From Lunularia cruciata (taxonomy: Eukaryota > Streptophyta > Marchantiopsida > Lunulariales > Lunulariaceae), in NCBI GenBank assembly GCA_948567375.1, contig OX419760.1, forward strand, positions 11,780,001-11,844,000: a DNA stretch of 64,000 bases, read 5' to 3'. The notes under the pieces were generated by a model that did not search any database, was not told where the DNA came from, and saw nothing but the letters and a program-made list of their open reading frames with translations. Position numbers and translations under genes: made by a program. Positions 54,860 to 64,000 of the stretch are shown here, one piece after another; position 1 is the first letter of the stretch, and each line of letters starts with the position of its first letter.

Positions 54860-56170
54860 ACAATTGGTTTACCCAAAGGAGCGTTTGTTATCTAGAGTGT
54901 GCTCAAGGAGGAGATTGACTCTAAGTCAGATTTTTAACATAAGAGCTCATTTAGTTGAGAGTGCACTTGGTATGTCTGCACCATTGTTGTGGGACATGGA
55001 CAAGATTTATGGGGCCTCCAAGGGCCCCAAGCATTACTTTGGTAGAATGGGTACCATTGAGTTAGATGACTTCATCTAAGAGTTTGATAGTTGGTGTGAT
55101 CGGCAACAGATTATGGAACTTGACTTTGTTCACACCCTTCATGGCATGAAAAGGGTTATTTCAACACTTGGAGGGTTTGTTGATGGATGAACACCATGAG
55201 TTTAGAAGAGCTCACTAGAGGAGATTGAGCTATAGAGATAGTATTGGTCTCCAAACTATATCTCCATTACTTCAAGCTCAGTTTCTAGGGGTAGATTGGC
55301 AATACCCACAAGTTCTAGCTCTAGTAGCATTCATGGATCTCTTGAAGATGGTGCTATTATGAGTGGAGGTACTACTACATGAGGTGGTTTAGTGTCGGGG
55401 TTTAATCCCATGGTGGAGTTCTTCTAGTGTTTGAGGCAGAACTACCAAGGAGTGTGGATTGACAAACTAAGGAGCTTGCAAGAGCTCTAGTAGAAGGTTG
55501 GAAAGAGCCTACGTGAGGCATACACTTTCATGAGATGGCTGATCAATTTTACTCAAGGAGTTGTTGAGGCCCAAGCAGTCTAGTTTTGGTATGGGATAAT
55601 ATACAAGGAGTTGCAATGTAGAGTTCATGATGCTACATTGTTATATGCTACTTTGCCTACTTTGGCAATGGTCTTTGGTTTGGCTGAGCGTATTGAGCTC
55701 AACATGGTGGAGGAGAGAGTGGTGACATCTGGATTTGGAAGGGAGACCTCATCCACAATTGTTACTTCTTCCAAAGTGCACCATGTCATGTTGGTTTTCA
55801 AGGATAAGATGAACAATCCAAATCCTATGGAGCAAGTGGAAGACCTACTATAGCTAGACCCTTACTTTCACTTTTGGGTAAGCAGTAGCTAGTGAGTGGT
55901 GGTGTTGCTTGTTGGACTTGTGGTGGACCTCACCATAGGAGAGAGTGCTCTCAAGGCAGTGGACTTGATACCTCTAGTGCATCATAGCCAACATAAAGAT
56001 AGTGTGAGCATTGCCATAGATTTGTCACACTAGTGAGCAATGCTTTGACCTACACCCAAAGTTACAGAGTGGTAGACTTGTTATGGCAGGTGGTAGAGGA
56101 GCTCCAAGTCATGGAGGACAAGGTGGTAGAGGTGGTGGTAGAAGGTCCACACGTAGTAGGGGTGCAATAC
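54860..56170 (+). pseudogene. Element E(+) gag, degenerate
   Basis: Plus-strand blocks: FNIRAHLVESALGMSAPLLWDMDKIY with YFGRMGTIELDDFI (54864-55079), WSPNYISI near 55255, MVEFF near 55420, RWLINFTQGVVEAQ near 55540, and 55611-55853 LPTLAMVFGLAERIELNM with MNNPNPMEQVEDLL. Then a Cys-rich finger CWTCGGPHHRREC at 55910-55948 and a second CEHCHRF at about 56005. This is the layout of a plant Ty3 gag with two zinc motifs. Element B interrupts the reading at 56171. The last 21 bases of the window (63980-64000) are presumably its continuation. Confidence 0.75.
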
Positions 56171-56862
56171 TATACCACCCATTTGTGCATGTGTGTGGTA
56201 TTGTGATATTTAGCTTGGTATTACAAGTACTTGAGAGATATTAGTTATATAGAGATAAAGGATGGTCCTACATTAGTCATGATTAGCTAAAGTTAGTCAT
56301 AGCTAAGATAGAGGGGACCTTACTTTAGAGGAAGTGGAAAAGATGACCACCACTATTTTGGATTCTAGTGTGTTGACTTGGTATTATTCCTAGGTGTTTG
56401 ACTTTGAGGAAAGAGTTGAGAACTCTTGGGCCTGCAAGCCTTTTTGTTTTGGATTCTTCTCTAGTCTAAGGATAGCCCATGTGAATGAATCCTTGACTTA
56501 GTGGTTGGGTCAAGATAAGATCATAGGCTAGTGGAATATGCCTATGTGAATGGATATTCCTTTCTACTTTTTGACTTTATTTGATTTTTAGTCTAGTAAC
56601 TTGAGTTACTACGGTAATTAGTAACTTTGGTGCATAACTATTTCACAAGTATATAAACAAAAGGATGAGGAGGTACTCATCATCCTTTTATTTGTAACTA
56701 TCTCTGTCTCATTGAGTTCTCTAGTGAGCAATGTTTTGAGTCTTGGAGTGTTAGCCTTGGAGGAGTATGATGGAGTTGGGGTTCCTTGCCTTCTTAGTCC
56801 ATGGTACAGTACCATAATAGCCATTAGAGGTTCATCCTAAGTGAGAGACAAGTGGGCTCACA
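56171..56862 (+). repeat. 5' LTR of element B
   Basis: 692 bp, homologous to the A LTR, with insertions such as the segment near 56521-56540 (catag...gtggaatatgcc). Confidence 0.9.
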
Positions 56863-56866
56863 TTTT

Positions 56867-56883
56867 TGGTTCCGTCTTCGGGA
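56867..56883 (+). other. Primer-binding site of element B, altered
   Basis: TGGTTCCGTCTTCGGGA after the LTR and a TTTT spacer. It differs from A (TGGTTCCGTTGCCGGGA) in the middle only. Confidence 0.65.
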
Positions 56884-56903
56884 CCTCTCTAGAAGGTAAG
56901 ATA

Positions 56904-57074
56904 ATGTTCCGCGTTCAATTCTACATTAGGCAAAAGGAGGCTATGAGAGCTTGCTTGGAGAGAACATTAGGAGAAGAAAGGGCTGAACTTATGTTAGAGA
57001 ACCAAGATTTATTTGTATACCCTGTAGTTCATTATGATGTCTTTGAAGTGATTTTGTACATTTTGTACACATGA
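56904..57074 (+). CDS. 56-residue leader ORF in element B
   Basis: Same frame and length as 9415-9585 in element A, with two residue changes. No domain recognised. Probably not functional in this dead element, but informative for conservation. Confidence 0.25.
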   Translation: MFRVQFYIRQKEAMRACLERTLGEERAELMLENQDLFVYPVVHYDVFEVILYILYT

Positions 57075-57716
57075 GAGGATTTGGAGAGATTGTGTGAGGT
57101 GGATTGCAAATTTTGGGGATTAAGGTGATTTTGTGCAAAATCTCAAGTTTGAGATCTAGACTTGAAATTTCTACACATGATAGCATCCTTTAGTTATCAC
57201 ACTTAAAATTATTGTGAGAGCTATTATGTGCATTGGGCTAGAATTTTTGAAAGTTGATTGGGTAAACTGCTCCTGCAATTACATGCTCTTTGGAAAGTTG
57301 TAAAGAGTCTACTATTTCTTCAATTTTTAGTGGATTGTTGTGAAACTTTCAAAGAAAATTTAGTATGTTGTATCCTACATGTTGAACAAAAAATTAGAGA
57401 GAAGTCATTCTTGAGCAAGGAGTTATGAGTTTTTGAAGTGAGGGGGGTGGTTTTCATACCAAATCTGAAATTTGTGTGCTGAATAGAAAGGTCTCTACGC
57501 CAAATAACTTAATAGAAAGATCTGAAATTTTGCAGAGAGGGACACTCTAGAGTTATGCTCAAGTGTGAAAAATTTCAGAGGACTTTCAAATACTAGTTGA
57601 GAGATTTGAGTGAGATTGTGAGGAAGGGTCAATTCTGCATAGTTGAGATCTCATGCATGAGGAGTTTGAGAGCAACAAAAAGCATGTTTGAGTGTTTAGA
57701 TTCATCTTGGGAACAT

Positions 57717-58183
57717 GGAGGGTCATCAAGAGTGGAAATTGAGACTATACAAAGTTCCCCAAGGGTTTGAGGTGATTTTAGGTGTGGATTTGAGGAAAAG
57801 AGAATTTACAATAGAATTTGAAGAGAGTGTTGAGAGGATCCAAAAACCTACACCACTTGGAAGAAAGAGTGAGTCTTAGTGCTTTCTTTGTGAAGAGGAG
57901 GGACATAATGCAAGTTCATGTCCATTGACCTTTGAAAGAATGAGATTGAGGGAAAGGAGAGGTTTACTTGACTTGGGTTTGCAGTGTTGGACCTTCTTCA
58001 CCAAGATTGTGAAGATCTAAGACAAAGGAGTTGTGTGAGGTTTGTGGAGTGGAAGGACTTCCAAAAGGACATGAGTGTAATGGAGTAATAGTGCTTTTGG
58101 AGACTTTGGTGAAGGATCTTGGAGAGAGTCTTAGTACAGCTACAGAAATACTACTACCTTCATCAGCTAGTTCTCAAGATTAG
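57717..58183 (+). pseudogene. Broken copy of the zinc-knuckle leader ORF
   Basis: Reads MEGHQEWKLRLYKVPQGFEVIL, then the knuckle CFLCEEEGHNASSC with a TAG just before it, where A has K. A length change near 57985 shifts the frame before the C-terminal Cys cluster. Homologous to 8293-8766. Confidence 0.8.
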
Positions 58184-58422
58184 TGATGGAGATAATCTTT
58201 CAACTTATGGATACACTATCCATGAGAGTTAGATTAATATGCACTCTAGGATTTGATGTTGCTATAGAAATCTTGGAGTAACCTGAACCTTTTGTGTTCC
58301 CTAGAGTGGATTATTCTCAGATGGTGTTAGTCATATATATACTCTATTAGTTATAGAGTGAGAGAAAAGAAAAGAGAAGAAGAAAAAAAATTGAGAGAAT
58401 AGAAAGATAGTGAGGAGTTAAG

Positions 58423-61400
58423 ATGGGGAACTTCTGGTTTTCTTTGGCAAGGATGGAGAAGATGTGGAAGCCTTTATGAGAGACTTCATGAGAGCTTGTA
58501 TAGGAAACAATGAGAGGAGGAAGAATGAGTGGGCCTCATTATTACCAGATTTCTTTGAGGATGCAACACTTACATGGTATGAGTCAGAAAACCAAAAGAG
58601 AGAGAGGAGAGATGGGGAAGAAGAGTCTTGGGAGAGTTTGACTTCAACACTCATTGAAAACTTTCTTTCAGATGAGAGTTATGAGAAATTGATGAGTGAG
58701 GTTACCTTTCTCAAACAAGGAGATGGAGAGAAGGTGAGAGTCTATGTGGAAAGAGTGTAAAAGTTAGAGTCCAGATTTTGCATAGTGTTGAGGAAGGGTG
58801 GGGATGATATGGAGACTACTATAATTGTCGTAGAGGCCATGCTCACCAAAAATTTTGTGGGAGTGTTGAGACCACAAATAAGAAGTAAGGTGAGATATGA
58901 GAAACCTTCTTCCAAGGTTGAAGCTATCAAGATTACAATTCGTATGGAGGAGAGTTTGGAAGGGGATGAGAGTGATTAGGTGGTGAAGGAGGTTGTGCAT
59001 CCTCCTCAAGGCTACAAGTATGGTGGAACTTCTGATACTTTGGTGGCAAGGGTTGCACCACAAGTAGAAGTTGCTCCAGTTCTTGCACCTCCACCAAAGG
59101 ACCCACTTCAAACCATCACAAAACAACTTGCAGATCTCAAGATCAATGTGGCGCAACTATGGGAGAAGAGAGAGGTGGATCAGAATGTTGGGAGAGGGCC
59201 TAGGAGTTACAGAAACTATCCATACAGGGGAGGCTAACCAGCCAAAAATTTCAATGATAGAAATTATTTTGATTGTGGAGGAAGAGGTCATATCCAAAGG
59301 AATTGCCCAAATTCCACTTACCATGGAGGAAGGAGTTATGAGAGAGCCAATAGAGGGAAAGAGGGAGGTAGTGAAACCCAAGTGGCTCCTAATCCAAAAA
59401 AAGATAAGGGGATAGCATCCATAGATGTGGTTGAGAGTAAGTTTGAGAAGGGAGAGTGCTCAAACTCCAAGGGTCTTAATTTGGAGCTTTTGGCACAAGA
59501 GAAGAAGAGAGCTCATTTTGTAGAGGATGTTCACTCTTCTCAAGGATTTCTCCAAGCAAGGATACTCCTATGTCTACTAGGAGCACTCGGACATCAACAC
59601 CATCAACAACAAAGACTCCAAGGAAGAAGTTGGAGATGGAGGATTTCTTGATTTCAAAGCAACAATGGAACTACAATGTGTTGGAGGATGTTGGTAGTCA
59701 CAAGGCTAACATCACAGTGGGCCAATTGATTGCTTTGAAACCTACCTTGAAAAAGGAGCTTAGAGGTGGTTTGAGTTCTACAAGGAGCAAGAAGAAGAAG
59801 AAGGAAAAAGTTCCAATATCAATGGGGGTGGTGGATGCCAAGCCAGCACCATGGGAGGCTTGTGAATTTGCCTCCAAGATTGATGTGAGAGTGAATGGTC
59901 ACAACATCAAGGATGCACTTGTTGATGAAAGATCAACAATGAATGCCATATCAGAAAGGTTGATGAAGAAGTTGGGTATGATACCCTCAAGACCTGCAAC
60001 ATTTGTGGTGAGCATGGCAAACAAGCAACAAGTTTGACCAGTAGGGGTGATGGATAAAGTGATTTTCAATTATGGGAGTTCAAAATCTCATGACTTTCCA
60101 AGTCTTGAAGGATTCAAGCTATGAATTACTTCTTGGGAGGCTATGGTTGAGAGCAACACGCATAACTGATAGATGACACAAAGGGTACTTGAGGATTAGG
60201 CCATCAAACCATAGAGTCACAGTTCCTATGACTAACATCACCAACACTTCACATTCAGATACACTATATTCTGATTATTGGGAATCAGATTCTGAAAAAG
60301 GAACTTCAGATGTGGACACAAGCATGGAGGAGGAGACTTCCACGGAGGAGGATGAATCTGAATTGGATTTAGATGTGTATCCCTTGTGTGATATGGATTT
60401 TGCACCTAAGCCAGAGGTTTTGAAGGACCTAGATGAATCACCATTGACATTTGAGGAGGTAGAGAGAAGGTTAGCTACCCTCAAGTATGGCCCAAATGTT
60501 ACCAAGGAGGAGAAGGTGAGATTTGAGGAGATTTTTTGCAAGTTCATCCATGTGTTTGCTTTTATTTACAAGGATTTGAAGGAAGTCACCTTGGAAGAGC
60601 ACAAGATAGAGGTGGAGTTCACATGCAAGACCAATCTGCCAAAAGCAACGTCGCATTAGCCCACCAATATCTTTGGTTGTGAAGGAAAAGATTGATAAGC
60701 TCAAGGAGGCTAGAATTATCTTTGAGGTGGAGAATTCAGAATGGGTGTCTCCAATTGTCATTGTGAAGAAAAAGAATGGCAAGCTTTGGGTATGTGTGGA
60801 TTACAAGAAGCTCAATGTTGTTACCAAGAAGGACTACTACCCATTACCATTCATTGATGAGATCTTAGAGGAGGTTGCAGGTCATGAGAGGTACAGTTTT
60901 GGAGATGGTCTTAGTGGATATAACCAAATCAAGATTGCACCAGAGCACCAACATCTCACCACATTCACCACACCTTGGGTCACCACACGCTTTCAAGGTC
61001 ATGCCTTTTGGGCTTTGCAATGCTCTAGCCACATTCCAACAGTTCATGAACAAGGTATTTAAACCTTTCATTGGGAAATTTGTGAGAGAATTCATTGATG
61101 ACTTTTGTGTCTATGGGAGCAAGGAGGAGCACTTTGAGCATCTAATCAAGATCTTGCAACGCTTGGATGAGGCAAATGCATCACTCAACTCAAAGAAGTG
61201 CATTTTTGGATGTGAAGAAGGTCTACTTTTAGGACATATCATCTCCAAGGATGGAATAGCAGTTGATCTTGAGAAGGTGAGGAAAATCTGAGACCTTCCA
61301 TTCCCTTCAGGCTTGACAAAGTTACGCCAATTCTTGGGGATGGTTAGATACTATAGGAGGTTCAACTTTTCACTTTCCAACAAGGCTTTTGCATTGACCA

Positions 61401-63242
61401 TCTACATGAAGGTGGGTGTAGATTACATGGTGATTTTGGAGGACAAGGAGGCTCTCAAAGCTTTTGAGGAGCTCAAGCAATCCCTTATTGTAGCTCCAAT
61501 TCTTGCTAAACCTAATTGGAGTAAGCCTTTCATCCTCTACAATGATGCTTTTGATGTACCTATAGGATGCACTCTTAGTCAATTAGACCAAGATGGGCAA
61601 ATCATCCAATAGCTTATGCTAGTAGGCAGATGGTTTCAGCAAAAAAGAACTACTCTATCAAGGAGAGAGAAGGGTTGGCAGTGATCTTTGGTCTCAAGAA
61701 GTTTAGACACTACTTGATTGGACGGAAAGCCTCCATTGTCACGGATCACAAGGCTTTGAAGTACATCTTCAACCAGCCAAATGTTGAAGGGAGACTAGCA
61801 AGGTGGATGATACTCTTGTCTGAGTGACTACACCATTGAGGATAGGCCAGGAAAGAAACATGCAAATGCTGATTTGTTATCTAGCGCCTATGATCATGAT
61901 GGAGATGAGCCAGTGGAATTCCTTCCTGGATGAGGAGCTCATGACAGTCTCAGTCACTCAAGAGGTTCCAATGGAATACAAGGAGATTGTGGATTAAGTG
62001 ACAAGAGGTAACTATCTAGAAGGGATGCATGCTAGGGAGAGGAAGGCCCTTGCAAAAAGATCTAGACCTTACACAATGGTGGAAAATATTCTTTTTCACC
62101 AAGGAGCAGATGGTCTACTTTGAAGAGCAATGGGTAAGAAAGAGTCTATCCTACTTATAAAGGAGTTTCATGAAGGTTTAGTGTGTGGAGGACGCTTTGC
62201 AAGAAAGGTGATTGCTTTCAAGATTCTAGATGCACGTTACCATTGGAGAGGGATTTTCAAGGATTGTCTTGATTATTGCAAAACTTTTCATGTTTGTCAA
62301 GCTTTTGCTAGAAAGTCTACATCCATTCCACCACTTTAGATCAATTCCTTTGCTAGTACCTTTTGAGAAGTGGAGAATTGATTTTGTAGGTCCTCTCAAT
62401 AGAACCCCAAGGAACAATCGGTATATTGTGGGAGTTATTGATTATCTTACCAAGTGGGTGGAGGCTAGACCATTAAGGGACAAGAATGAAGATGAAGTTG
62501 GTAAATTTCCTTATGAATGCATTATCACTAGGTTTAGATGCCCTTTAGAGTTGGTTTCTGATAGAGGAGGAGAGTTTACAGGAAGCATTACTACAGCCAT
62601 GCTATGACATTTCTCTATCACACATAGAGTAACTACATCCTATAAGCCAAATTCCAATGGCTTGGCAGAAAGAACCAATCAGCCCTTGTGCATGATGTTG
62701 GCCAAAGATGCATAAATGGAAGGGGCTAAACATCAATGGGACAAGAAGATTCATGCAATTTTGTGGGACTATAGTACAACCATGAAGACTTCCATTGGGT
62801 ATTCTCCATTTCAATTGGTATATGGTATTGATTCTACCTTACCGATTCACTTTGATCTTCCTTCCTTCCAAAGCATTCATAGGAGATTGAAGAAAGCACA
62901 AGGAGGTGATGTAGAGAAGTCAAGAAAGGAATAACTCATGGAGTTGGAAGAGGCAAGAGCAATTGCTATGGTTCAAGTGGAGCAAGCCCAAAAGAAACAA
63001 AAGGAGAGCTATACAAGAGGCAAGGCAAGAAGAAGTTGGAGCCTTTCAAAGAAGGTGATTGGGTAATGTTGTTTGATTCTATTCAATTCAAAAGAGTGCA
63101 AAAGAAGTTTTTGCCTAAGTACTTTGGACCTTTCATAGTGGAGAAGGTGTAGGGCAATGACACCTATGATCTCAAGGAGTTGGGAGGAAGATACTTTGAT
63201 AGGATTAACCATGATAAGTTGAAGATATATCATAGACGATAG
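58423..63242 (+). pseudogene. Element B gag-pol, degenerate
   Basis: Collinear with the 1608-codon ORF of A, from MGNFWF at 58423 to YHRR-stop at 63242. Readable parts: gag 58464-58979, knuckle remnant near 59260 (CGGRGHIQRNC with the first Cys lost), protease near 59930 with VDERS in place of VDGGS, acidic spacer 60290-60370, RT 60673-61290 (FIDDF at about 61090), RNase H 61313-61830, integrase 62130-62610 (SDRGGEF intact) and 62716-62934, GPF motif near 63120. Stops at 58758, 58978 and several later points, plus frameshifts. Confidence 0.92.
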
Positions 63243-63290
63243 AGAGACCTTCACTTTGAGGACAAAGTGAAAACTTAGTCCGGCGGTAAA

Positions 63291-63979
63291 TGTAACACCC
63301 ATTTGTGCATGTATGTGGTATTGTGATATTTAGCTTGGTATTACAAGTACTTGAGAGATATTATTTATATAGAGATAAAGGAAGGTTCTACATTAGTCAT
63401 GATTAGCTAACGTTAGTCATAGCTTAGATAGAGGGGACCTTACTTTAGAGGAAGTGGAAAAGATGAGCACCATTATTTTGGATTCTAGTGTGTTGACTTG
63501 GTATTATTCCTAGGTGTTTGGCTTTGAGGAAAGAGTTGAGAACTCTTGGGCTCGTAAGTATTTTTTTAGGATTCTTCTCTAGTCCAAGGATAACACATGT
63601 GAAGGAATCCTTGACTTAGTGGTTGGGTCAAGATAAGATCACATGCTAGTGGAATATGCCAATGTGAATGGATATTCCTTTATACTTTTTGACTTTACTT
63701 AACTTTTAGTCTAGTAACTTGAGTTACTATGGTAATTAGTAACTTTGGTACGTAAGTATTTCACAAGTATATAAACAAAGGGTGAGGAGGTACTCATCAT
63801 CCTTTCATTTGCAACTATCTCTATCTCATTGAGTTCTCTAGTGAGCAACGTCTTGAGTCTTTGAGTGTTAGCCTTGGAGGAATATGATGGAGTTGGGGTT
63901 CCTTGCCTTCTTAGTCCATGGTGCGCTACCATAATAGCCATCAGAGGTTCATCCTGAGTGAGAGATAGGCCGGCTTATA
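63291..63979 (+). repeat. 3' LTR of element B
   Basis: 689 bp, TGTAACACCC...CGGCTTATA, preceded by the polypurine remnant CCGGCGGTAAA (63280-63290). Confidence 0.9.
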
Positions 63980-64000
63980 GTACCTACCATTACTTTTTAT

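Larger units (their letters stand above)
56171..63979 (+). mobile_element. Element B: old degenerate copy of the A family
   Basis: Plus-strand, about 7.8 kb, collinear with element A along its full length (LTR, primer site, leader ORFs, gag-pol, polypurine tract, LTR). The ends have decayed (TATACCACCC and GGCTTATA for TGTAACACCC and GGCTCACA). The flanks ATAC and GTAC are compatible with a 4-bp TSD carrying one change. Many stops and frameshifts; not autonomous. Inserted in E(+) gag. Confidence 0.92.

Noticed and set aside
10306-56170. Whole-window inverted duplication (E(-)/E(+), A/B, ENODL pair)
   Set aside because: A and B are inserted at different bases of E, a third E LTR and the 40.6/51.1-kb repeats are in direct orientation, and arm lengths do not agree after removing younger insertions.
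1-64000. tRNA, rRNA or other structured RNA genes
   Set aside because: I looked for cloverleaf-type segments and rRNA-like conserved blocks and saw none; primer-binding sites account for the tRNA-like matches.

Overview
The window is nuclear DNA of a land plant. The only host genes I recognise are two spliced early-nodulin-like (ENODL, phytocyanin family) genes with plant-type GT..AG introns. About 80% of the rest is nested LTR retrotransposons of plant types: Ty3/gypsy chromoviruses with a Met-tRNA primer site, a non-chromovirus Ty3 family, and Ty1/copia. The TE-rich flanks are AT-rich, and a more GC-rich, low-copy island lies at about 39.7-50.7 kb. The clade cannot be fixed from sequence alone; a large-genome seed-free vascular plant or a gymnosperm would fit.

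Left nest (1-27.5 kb). The oldest layer is a Ty3 element, 'E(-)', on the minus strand. Its long 5' LTR starts near 27.5 kb, its gag lies at 12.4-10.3 kb, and its protease/reverse transcriptase runs from 2.5 kb off the left edge. Four younger events interrupt it. (i) Element A (2503-10305, minus) is an essentially intact Ty3 element with indistinguishable 679-bp LTRs, a 1608-codon gag-pol ORF and an extra zinc-knuckle ORF upstream. (ii) Element D (12433-24955, minus) is a decayed copia element. D is itself interrupted by a solo LTR of the A family (16699-17369) and by chromovirus C (17442-24017, plus). (iii) A solo C-family LTR (26577-27160) sits in the E LTR. Target-site duplications (TSDs) support each junction.

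Middle (27.5-39.7 kb). This holds remnants of an unrecognised coiled-coil coding sequence, another E-family LTR (31346-about 32936), a decayed chromovirus F (32983-38503) whose LTRs carry arrays of GAAnnTTC modules, and the 3' part of a non-LTR-type element (38504-39682).

Gene island (39.7-50.7 kb). A cluster of perfect hairpins marks its left edge. Two ENODL genes face each other tail to tail: 42258-43757 (plus) and 47126-48853 (minus). Both have four coding exons with identical intron phases, a signal peptide, a phytocyanin domain without its copper ligands, a Pro/Ser/Thr-rich tail and a hydrophobic C-terminus typical of GPI-anchored plasma-membrane/cell-wall proteins.

Right nest (50.7-64 kb). 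A short inverted-repeat element with an 8-bp TSD encloses a piece of the non-LTR family. It is followed by a 201-bp tandem duplication, a copia fragment, and a second E element on the plus strand (LTR 53037-54694, gag to 56170). That E copy is interrupted by element B (56171-63979, plus), an old, mutated copy of A. The A family is thus inserted in an E element, in the same relative orientation, at both ends of the window.
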